DNA of 64,000 bases from Edaphochlamys debaryana. Its lineage: Eukaryota; Chlorophyta; Chlorophyceae; Chlamydomonadales. The position numbers were made by a program, and so were the translations under genes. Shown in pieces: positions 53,901 through 64,000 of the stretch; position 1 is the first letter of the stretch; each line of letters begins with the position of its first letter. The notes under the pieces were generated by a model that was given only the letters and a program-made list of their open reading frames with translations, was not told where the DNA came from and did not search any database. Where the stretch lies: positions 35,971-99,970 of the forward strand of contig JAEHOE010000229.1 of assembly GCA_016858145.1 (NCBI GenBank), in the 5' to 3' direction.

Positions 53901-56900
53901 GCAGTAGCAGCGGTCGGGCCTCCTCCAGGGTGGCGGGGGCTGGGAGCTGTCTGGACACGTCCAGACGGGAATAGACGGCGTCCAGCCAGCGCTCCACCAC
54001 CGCCGCCGCCACCGGCTCCGACTCGCCGTCCAGGACCAGGCCCCGCAGGTCCCAGGGCGTGGGGCTGCCGTCCGTGTTGCTGGGGAGGCCGTCCACCACC
54101 CCGCTGAACAGGGACAGCACCCGGCGGTGGGCGGGCAGCGGCTCCTCCCGCCCCGCCACGAGGATGTGCAGGTCGGGAGGGGAGTCGCCGCCCAGGCAGC
54201 TGGAGCTGCGCTTGCGCTTTAGCATGGTAGTCACAGCGTCGTTCTGAGGGTTTTGCGGGGAGGGGATAAGTCGGGTGAAAGCCGCGGGCGTGAGCGGGGG
54301 GGATGGTCCCGAGCAGGACAGCGAGCCCTGTATTCACCTGCCCAGATGAGTTTGTTATCCCCAAACAGAGCCGAGATTGCTGTCCGCGCGAGGCTCAGCG
54401 GGATTTCCGGGCGCGCATCCTCGTGTTGCGACGCACCAGCCCCTCAAACCGGTTTCTACAAGGTGTGCACTGTTATTAAGAATCAGGGACAGGCTGGTTC
54501 GTTGCGAAGGCGCTTGCGCAGAGTGGCCCTGAACAACAATGGCGGGAAGTTCGGGTTGACACGGTATGAAGCAAAGCGGGCAGACACTTGCAGCTTTCGC
54601 AGTTGGCACTGTGTGGCGGGGGATGGGACGCAACGCATTTGGCGCTATGTGGCGAGCGATCGGAGGCAAGGCGGATCTGTGGTATGGCGGTCGTATGCGT
54701 GCCGAAGTCCCCGCCTGCCCCGCCTCGGTTGGGCCTTCCTGTTCGGGGGACTCGCCTGCTCCCCAACTCGGCCACAGTGCACAGGCAGGAAGAGCGGAGA
54801 TGCCCCGGCTTAGCGCATGCGACAAGCGGGCCCCTCTGAAGCAAGTCTCTCGACACGGAGTACCATCACCACCAACCTCACCATCATATGGCAGCGACCT
54901 GCCCTGACCCGGCCGCTTACGCGCTGCTTCAACGTGCCTCGTGGTCTTAGCGCATGGGGATGCTACGAACTCAGCCGGACCCCCCGGTATGGGCTGGCTG
55001 CAGCAGCGTGTCGCGTGCGGCCTGCAGCTCTGCCGGGCCATGCCCAGTCGCCTGCTGTGTATGTGGGATGCGGCCCAGGCCCCAACCTCGCAGCATCGTG
55101 CCTGGTCAAGCGTCGATGTAAGACCCCACACGCGCACTCCGTGGACCCTCGGGAGGGCTTCCTACCGTGGCTTCCTACCCTTCAGCCCGTAGAAGGGCCT
55201 AGCCAACTTCAGCAGAAGCACGGCAAGGTGCCCCAGGCGGCGCGGCGGAGGTGACATTGGGCGCTGTGGTGGCGGCGGAGCGCGGGCTGACACTTGTTCG
55301 TTGGCCATGCCGTGATGCCGTGGGCAGCATTGCCATGTGCGGTGGTGCCGTGTGCGGTTAGTTGCAGCGTAGAAAGGGCCACGCACGTACCGGGAGATGA
55401 GGCAAACACTGCGAAGGGGTCTTGCTGGCTGTCACCCAAGTGCTAAAGGGTTGGCTCTTGACTCTGCTTGCTTCGCCCCAGTGCGCAGTCGTTGCAAGCC
55501 TCCGGGTGGGGCACGGCCTTTGCGGGCTCCCCTCCCGGCCAGCAGGCAGCAGACCATACCGTCCATACCGTTGCGCCACGAACCGCTAGCCAGCCAGAAG
55601 GGCCAGCGGCCAGGGACACCTCACAGCAGATGTGCAGACAGCAAGCGAGGCAACGAGGCGCTCCTGCGTCCTGCCAGCCATCTATCCCCCTGGGAATGGC
55701 TCCAGCCCGCCCCGGGCCAGCCAGAAGGGCCAGCGGCCTGGAACAGGATTAGATGCACACATGAACATCCGCGTACCTGCAGCTAGCCAGCTACCCATCC
55801 CGTGTCCACTGCGGGAATGAACAATCGACCGATACGCACCTCACGTAAATGTGCACAGGCCGCGAGACAGCAAGCGAGGCAACGAGGCTCTGCTGGCCAG
55901 CCATCTATCCCTCTTGCAACGAGTTAGCCAACCCGCAACACGCAAGACACCTCTTTCCTGACTTATACCCCTGCCCCGTGCACTACCAACCGCGCATGCC
56001 CCCCGTGGCGCTGGCTCGCGGCAGCTGCAGCACTCACAGTCTACCCCTTTGCCCCTCCGGACATCGCCTAGACCTTTCAGTGCCGCACTTCACTGCTTGA
56101 TTGCATGGTGCGCTTATGACAACTTGCGCGCCATGACCGCTCAGCTTGGGCTACTGAGCCTGCGCAGCGCTTCCCCCCCTAACGGCATGCACGTGATGCG
56201 ACGCGGCAACCCTTTCGCCCAGTTCCATCATCAATCCAGACATCCTGCCATCTCTGAAAGGCAGCCAGCAACCGGCAGTCACAAACGTCACCAGCCCGTC
56301 ATGTAACCATTGCACTTCCAACAATTCACCTTCTCCCCTCTGGTAGACCTTCCAATCAATAATGTACACATGGCCTACAAGCCCCCGCTCCAGTCCCCCT
56401 ACAATAACAGGTCCTCAGCCGCTGGGTGCCCTCGCCGAGACCTCTCCACCGTCCTGCGCCCTAGCTGCTGTGCCCAAGCCCGGCTCCCAGCCCACCCCGC
56501 CTCCCGCTACCCCACGGGCCGCAGGCGGCAGCGCTAAGACCGCAGCGCCTCTTGATGACAAGCCTTGCGGCCCTGCAGCCGCCCTACCGCCGCCGCCGCC
56601 ACAACGGGTGGCGGGTGCTGCCGCCTCACTCCTCACTCCTCCTCCAGCGCCTTCGCCACCGCCTCCTCCACCAGTTTGGCGCACGCATCGGGGGCGGGGC
56701 CGCCCAGGAAGGCCGTGACAGCGACCCCGACGGCGCCGACCTTGGCACGCGCGCGGCCATCCGGAAAAGTGTCAGCCTTGGCCTTGGCAGTGCTGCCCAG
56801 CGGCTTGGCGTACCAGGCAGCTGCAAGCGGCGACGTCATGACGATACTCGCGTCCTCGCTTAGGATGTTCACTTGCGCCGGCCGCTCCACCAGCGCATCC

Positions 56901-59900
56901 CGCACAAAGCCCTCCAGCAGCAGCTCCTGGGGCATGAAGTGGAGCACGCGGGGGCTGAAGACGGAGCCGACGGAGGGCACCAGGATGGAAAAGGAGTGGG
57001 GCATAAGCTGAGCCTTGACGAAGCCCATGAGCGCCCTCGCCAGCGGCACCAGGTTCAGCCGCCCGGCCAGGTGCAGCCACGATTCGACCTCCCGGGCAAC
57101 GGCGGAGGGGAAGGCCGCGGCGTGGGGCTGAAACACCTCCTTGGCGACCAGCATGTTATAGCTGCCAGGGTTACCACCAGAGGGCTCGAGGCAGTATTGC
57201 AGGGCCTCCCCATAGATGTAGTGCACCCTCCCCTGGAGCTGCAGGTCCACCTTGAGCTCGCCCACCGCCACCGTCAGGGCCAGGTCGGGCCGCTCCGCCA
57301 GCGCCCCGCCAAGCGCCTGCAGGAGAGCCAGGTTTGTGTCCACCGCATCCGCGAACAGCAGCAGCGGCCGGGCCTCATCCAGCGTAGCGGGGGCTGGGAA
57401 CTGTCTGTACACGTCCATGCGGCGTCCAGCCAGCGCTCCACCACCGCCGCCGCCACCGGCTCCGACTCGCCCTCCAGGACGTGGCGTGGGGCTGCCGTCC
57501 GTGTTGCTGGGGAGGCCGTCCACCACCCCGGTGAACAGGGATAGCACCCGGCGGTGGGCCAGGAGGGGCTCCTCCCGCCCCGCCACCAGGATGTGCAGGT
57601 CGGGAGGGGAGTCGCCGCCCAGGCAGCCGGAGCTGCGCTTGCGCTTCAGCATGGTAGCCACAGAGTCGTTCTGGGTGTTTTGCGGGGAGGGGATAAGTCG
57701 GGTGAAGGCCGCGGGCATGAGTCGGGGATCGAATGGGCAGACACGGCAGTGGACTCTCGCACACCGCCGGTCCCGCGCAGACAGCGAGCCCTAGATCTAC
57801 CTGCCCAGGTCAGCTTGTCCTTTAAACCATAGCGGAGATGGCTGTCTGCGCGAGGCTCAGCTGCAATTCCTGTCGCGCATCCTTGAGGTTTGTTTGTGAC
57901 GCAGCTCCTTCAAGCGGCTTCCCTAGGTATGAGATGTGCAGCAAGCCTGGTCAGGCTGGTTCCCGCAAAGGCGCTTGCGCAGATTGGCGCTGGAGAAATG
58001 GCGGGAAGTTGGGGTTTATGCGGTGTGGAGCAACGAGGGCAGACCTTTGCAGCTTTTGCAGTTGGCAGTGTGTGGCGGGGCGATAGGAGGCATATGCAGG
58101 CGTATGGCGCTCGTATGCGGGCCCCTGCGTGCCGAAGTGCCCGCCCATCCCAGTGGCAGTGGAGGACCGTCTGAGTATAGGTGTATCAAGTGGGCCTGTG
58201 TTATGGCTGTCGTATGCGTGCGAAAGTCCCCGCCCCCCCCGGCCGGTCCGAGTAGGGCGACAAGGGGGAGGTGCGGGCCAGGGGTGCTGCTCCCTACGCC
58301 TCCGGCCATTGCGGGCACTGCGGGCACTGACAAGCGTGGCTGCCCGAAGGCAGGAAAAGGGCTGAGCCCCGTGGTCCCCCCAAGGGGGCCCAATGTTCGA
58401 GTCTGGCTCCGTGCAGCCCTCAACCCCTGCTCTCAGTCGCAAGCGTGGGCACTGAGAACATACTGCTGAGCCAGGAAGACAGTGGGAGTGGTAGAAGACA
58501 AGGGTGGCTGCCCGATGGCAGGAAAAGGGCTGAGCCCCGTGGTCCCCCCCAGGGGGCCCAATGCTTTTCGCGTAACTCTTCTCCCGTGTCTCCTTTCCCC
58601 AGGGGGCCCAATGTTCGAGTCTGGCTCCGTGCAGCCCTCAACCCCTCTCCACCACCAGCCCGCACCACGGCACGCGGGCTTGCACCCGGCCATTAATCCG
58701 TTTAAACCCCGCACTACACGAGGTGGTGCGCTCGTCAGGCGTCTACCGGTACTCGCCTCGGCCTGGACATAGCCGGCCGGACCCACCCGCAGCTACGGCT
58801 ACGGGAACCTCCGCCCTCCTCATCCTGCAGCACCGCCCCCTCCGCTCCGCTTCCACCCGCAGCTGCGGCCCCGCCCGCGCCCCCCGCAGCGTGCACGAGA
58901 GCGCGATTGAGAGCCGCCGGCCTCGCCAGGCCCTCCAGAAGGCAGACCGTCAGGAAACGGATGTTGCATGCCGCATGTTGCAAGTCCGGCTGGAGCCCTC
59001 GTCATACCGTACTGCACAAGTGCTCTGCGTCGTTCCGTCATGCCGCGCACGTCAACCACTCAACCACTTAACCATGTATGAACCCGTTTCCACCTACGTC
59101 TACCCTTGCCCATCATGCATGTGCTCTGTGGCGTCCCCCAGACATATATTGCTCCACTCGTCTACCCCGTCCGGGAGCCATGCATACCCAATGCACTCGC
59201 TCCGCCTCCAATACCCCTCACTTGCAGATCGTCCTGGACCCCTGGGCTTGCCATCCTGCCATCCGCACCCGCTCTGCTGCCGCATACTCCACCGTGAATG
59301 CGCGCGACAGCTAAGTGCACCCCCTGGTTGGCCGGCGTGCGCCCCGGACCCCCGCCCCCCGAGCGCCTGAAGATGCATACTCTTCCTCACTCCTCCTCCA
59401 GCGCCTTTGCCATCACCTCCTCCAGCACCTGAGCACACTCCTTGGGGCCCGGCCCCCCCATTGTTGCGTTAAGGGGCAGCTCCTGCCCGCTCATCTTCAC
59501 GGTCACCAGAGTGAGCGTATCCGGCATGGGCTTTGCCCCGGCTTTGGTGGCTGTGCCGAGGGGCTTGTTGAACCAGGCGGACAGGAGGGGCGTCGCGACG
59601 TTGAGCTCCACCTCGCTCACGTTGATGGTCGCCTGCGCCGGCCGCTCCATGAGCGCATCCCGCACATACGCCTCCAGCAGCAGCTCCCGGGGCATGAACT
59701 GGAGCACGCGGGGGCTGAACATGGAGGCGATGGACGGGAGGAGGATGGACCTGACGTTGGGCATGATGTGGACCTTGATGAAGCTGGTCAGCAGCCTCGC
59801 CAGCGGCACCAGGTTCAGCCGCCCGGCCAGGTGCAGCCACGACTCGAGCTCCCGGGCTACGGCGGAGGGGAAGGCGTCCTTGTGCTGGTCAAAGGTCTCG

Positions 59901-62900
59901 TCGGAGACCATGACCAGGGCACCGATCATGGTGGTGCTTGCCGTAGGCATTGTGAGGTAGGAAAGGTGAGAAGACCCGAAGCCATCACCCAGGGCCATGT
60001 AGTACACTCGGTCCTTGAGCTGCAGGTCCACCTTGAGCTCGCCCACCGCCACCGTCAGGGCCAGGTCGGGCCGATCCGCCAGCGCCCGGCCCAGAGCGCC
60101 CACCACACCGGGAGCTGTGTCCACAGCATCCGCAAACAGTAGCAGCGGTCAGGCCTCCTCCAGGGTGGCGGGCCTCCGCCAAGCGCCTGCAGGACAGCCG
60201 GGCTCGTGTCCACGGCATCCGCAAACAGCAGCAGCGGGCGAGCGGCTTCAAGGCTTCCCGGAATCTTCGGCCGCTGGGGAGTGCTGATGTGAGCTTTGAC
60301 GGTGTCCAGCCAGCTCTCCACCACCGCCGCCGCCACCGGCTCCGACTCGCCCTCCAGGACCAGGCCCCGCAGGTCCCAGGGCGTGGGGCTGCCGTCCGTG
60401 TTGCTGGGGAGGCCGTCCACCACCCCGCTGAACAGGGACAGCACCCGGCGGTGGGCGGGCAGCGGCTCCTCCCGCCCCGCCACGAGGATGTGCAGGTCGG
60501 GAGATGAGTCGCCGCCCAGGTAGCTGGAGCTGCGCTTGTTGCTCATGGCTGCGGCACTGTTCTGAAAGGGCCGAGGGGGCAAGGCGAGACCCGGGTGACC
60601 AGGGCGGCGACGGACGGTCACGTCGGTTGTGCAACCCCTTGTGCCCCTACAGCTCAGGCGCTGTCCCAGAAGCTGCAGATGATCCACCTTCGCGTCGAGC
60701 TCGCTTGTCCTCGCCGTTTGCGACTTAGTACAGATGATGCGCACACAGATGCGGGACTGGCCTCGGTTGTGGGCTCCGGCTCCTTCAACAATGTGCGAAT
60801 TTTGCGATATAGGTTTCAGATGTCCAGCTTAGCGCGATAGGGAGGTAGGACTGGGGAAACTGTGGGCCCCGTGGTCGAGCAAAACTTTGTAAAGCGCAGC
60901 TTGGAATCAGTCCGAAGTTGGTCTGTAGCCCTTTTGCTGCAGTCTAATGAGGTCTGGGTTGCTTGAGCATGACCACGTCACTCACCCGGCGGCCCGCACG
61001 GGGCGCCGCACGGCGGTCACGTCACGTCACGCGTCCTCGGATTCCTCTCAGGACTCTGGACTCTGGGGCGCTCCGCCTTGCCAGCTTGCCTGAGGGAAAC
61101 GGGATGTCGGATTAGGGAGACGGACGCCGCACGCCCCTCAGGCCTGGGGGGCGAGTCCGCATCTCCCGTACTGCCACCCCACGGCCCATGGCGGGCTCCC
61201 GCACTGTCCATCTATGTGTGTGGCCGCCCACACACTATTCCCTGTTGTTCTTCTCGTGCCCCCGTGTGGTGGAACACAGCGCAGGGGCTCGCCTCAAGTC
61301 TGCTTCCAGCCCGCTTCTCCTCAGAAGGCGAGACACAGGAGCGCGGTCAGGGCGCGGTCACTTCCGGGTCAGGGTCGCAGACTTGCATGGTTGCGCCTCG
61401 AGGCGCCTCAACACTGCATCCTTCGCCTGCCATGCCCCAGGCTCTCATAACCTCACAGAGCCCTGCCTTTGCCCTTTTGATCATCAGCCCTCATCTCCGC
61501 TCCTTGCTCAGGACCTCGCACATTCCTCGCCGGCCTGCTCACTTGCACAGCTCGTTCGTTGTTAGTTTACCTCTGCCATCCCCTGATCACGCATCCGGAC
61601 AACCGTCAAGTCACCGAAGCCCCCCTGCGTTGGTTAAGCCACAGTGCGCCACCTCGCCAGCCCATTTCACAACCCCTCGTCCCACCAAGCCCTTCCCCGC
61701 TGTCACCCTCATCGCCTCGCCGCCGGCCCCGCGCCTCCTTGGTTGGCTCGCCGCGTGAAGTGCCCCACCGGTGCGTGCTCCCCGGCGCGGTGTTGCTGTG
61801 CCACGGGCATTGCCATGGGGGCCGCCACGCCCCCGGGTGCCGCTGTGAGGTTTGACAGGTGCTGCTGGGCGTTGGACATCGCCTGCGGGGAAGAGGAAGC
61901 AATCCTTGTCAGCAGCTGGCCACAGGCTGTCCCCCAGGAGAGCACAGCATGACAAAGCTTGCGTACTGCGGTGATGCATGCCGCCGCACCGTCTCAGCCC
62001 CCATGCTATGTCATGGCCAAGCCAGCAGAGCTGCCCCACCTGCTGCCTCCGTTGCGCCATGGCCTGCGTCCAGCTCTCCACCACGCCCGCGCCGACCTCG
62101 TCCCAGGCTAGCTGTTTCCGGCGCCGCTCCCGCTTGGTGTTTGGAGAGACCAGGTTGTGGTTGAGGATGTCCGACACCGTGTTGTCCACGCCGCGGCAGC
62201 GCACGGGTACGCCTGCATAGCCAGGAAGCACACATGCTCAGCGTGCGGCACTGCTGTAACAAGCCTCATCTGGGTCGGGGCTCACTGCACGTTGGGCAGC
62301 GAAGGGCACGTGAAACGCGGTGCAAACTCACTGGCGTTGGGTTTTCGGCATTCTGGGCACGTCTGCTTCTGCGACAGCCAGCTTGCTAGGCAGATGCCGC
62401 AAAACATGTGCCCGCAGGAGAGCGTGTGGGCGCCCGCGAGCCAGTCGTGGCAGATGGAGCAGGTGAGGTGGTTGGAGAGCAGTTGGGCCACGTCCTTGGC
62501 CGTGGTTACGCCCGTCTTGGCCTTCTTGGCGTCCTTGTCCCCTGAGGAGGTGGACGCCTCCTCGCAGTCCATGTCCTGGTCGCCGCGCTCCATCTCGCTG
62601 TGCTTGCGGGCGCGGGCGTGCTGGGAGGGGACACGGCACGAAGACGAGGTGAGCCGGGGAGGTGTAATGACAAAGGCTTGCTTGGCCATTGTGAACCCCT
62701 CGAGCAGGTGCCCGCCTCCTTCCCCGAAGCAACGGACCCGTTTGCCTTTATCCAGGCTGAGCGTTGACGGCTCGCTGTCGCAGCACAAGCCAAACGGCTA
62801 CCCATATACCGGCGGTCCGCAGCACAAGCCATAAAGCCACCCGGCAGCATTGTGGTCCGCACATGCCAGATCCCTGACAGCAACGGGAGCCAAGCGGCCG

Positions 62901-64000
62901 TTCCCTACCCCCTCCAGCCCATCGCCAATTTAAGCCCCACCCAGCCACCCCGGGCGATACCAGCTGCCCAGACTTGCTTCCTTGCCGCCAGCCGTCCTCC
63001 CACCACCCGCCCTACCAAGCCCCCCGGTAACGCACCTGTCCAGCCAAGGGCAGCTTAGCCTCCACCACAGAGTCATCGCCGCTGTCCGTGTCGTCGTCCA
63101 GGGGGGTGTATCGGAAGAGGAAGGGGTTGGCCACCGTGATGTCGGGCGTCTCGCTCCGCGCCACAATGGTCTCCGGGCCCCCAAACCCAATCTGCGGGGC
63201 GCGTGAGGTCACTACTTGCTCAGATAAGATGAAGAGCATCAGCGCTACAGACGGGTGAGAGGCGCAGGTGCTGGTGTGGGCCGTGGGTGACCAGGCTGGC
63301 ACGACAGGTACACCCGCAGTAAGAGGGGGTCTGGCACCGGGCCGAGCGTGTGGCCTCGAGAGGGTACCCGGGCCCCTTGCACACTAGAACTGAGCGGGAG
63401 CCGCGGGAGGCAGCTGCGCCACAGCCATTAACCCAACCCTCAAGTGTGAGCTAGAGCATAGAGCATGAACTTTGCGTCGCAGCCCCGAAGCACGACCAAA
63501 GTTTGCTCACCAGGTCACCACGCCGCAGCTCCCACGACTCGTCCTGCCGCAGCCGTCTCAAGAAGTCGCCCTCGCGAGCCACATACGTCCCGTTTGTGGA
63601 GTTCAGGTCGCGCTGCAGCAGAAGCTCCGAAATGTAAGCCGAGCTTTTGACAGTTGCTGCCACCCTTCCTCGCCGAGCCACTCACCAGCACCAGTCCTCC
63701 ATCGGGCTGAATCATAATCCGCGCATGCTTGCGCGATAGCAGGAAAGGGACCTCCGGGCAATCGAGCCTGACCGTGCTGTCGCTCTCGCGCCCTACGCTG
63801 ACCGTGCCGTGCTGCTGAAGCCCAACAAGGTCATAGAAGATGCTTCGATTCACGCCTTTGATCATCCTGCCACTGCCGGCGAGCAACGCGCAGCCAGCAG
63901 GGCCTGCTACCTACGCCGCGTCCGGGGGCCGTGGACGCTTCCCTTGACGTCAGGTGGTAACTTGAGTTGCAACGAGCTTGTGAGCGTCAGCGAGGACAGT

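Overview
The window is nuclear DNA of a green alga, most likely a volvocine or other chlamydomonadalean. This is inferred from the very high GC content, genes cut into many short exons by short C/T-rich introns, GTGAGT/GTGCGT donors, the TGTAA polyadenylation signal near several stops, and plant/algal-type proteins (845-residue EF-2, CUL4, plant-type gamma-carbonic anhydrase, ORMDL). Most six-frame open frames here are shadows caused by GC content. The genes below were built by joining exons with matching phase and recognisable protein families.

Layout. 1-14374 (+) is the 3' part of a very large gene of about 47 exons for a secreted glycan-type protein: a DNRLRE-like domain, a first right-handed beta-helix, a second beta-helix, and an unrelated domain inserted near the end of the second helix. 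15929-18361 (-) is a 7-exon TPR protein. 19364-23986 (-) is elongation factor 2 in 12 exons, the first holding only the ATG. 23987-27525 has no gene I can support but carries a short hAT-type element with a perfect 8-bp target duplication (26365-26916). 27526-30989 (-) is a GNAT acetyltransferase with a long low-complexity tail, head to head with an intronless ORMDL gene (31494-31955, +). 33505-34899 (-) is an intronless ALG1-like mannosyltransferase. 35634-44156 (-) is cullin-4 in 19 exons, head to head with a gamma-carbonic-anhydrase-like gene (44612-45636, +). 46291-49660 (-) is a YTH-domain RNA-binding protein. 50969-60546 (-) is a tandem array of four BTB-like genes, intronless in a genome where nearly everything else is intron-rich; one copy has a compensated frameshift and one looks broken. 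61709-63865 (-) is an FHA-RING ubiquitin ligase of CHFR/RNF8 type, whose 5' end may lie outside the window.

Functionally this is a mixed neighbourhood, not an operon: translation (EF-2), ubiquitin ligation (CUL4, FHA-RING, possibly the BTB proteins as adaptors), N-glycosylation (ALG1), sphingolipid control (ORMDL), RNA m6A reading (YTH), mitochondrial complex I (gamma-CA) and an extracellular matrix-type protein.

The most unusual material is: the domain inserted into a beta-helix; the intronless BTB array with its shared flanks and decaying copies; two short inverted-repeat transposons; and a recurring pattern in which a short exon edge with its splice site is duplicated inside the neighbouring intron (9300, 36295, 40450, 42211/42325).
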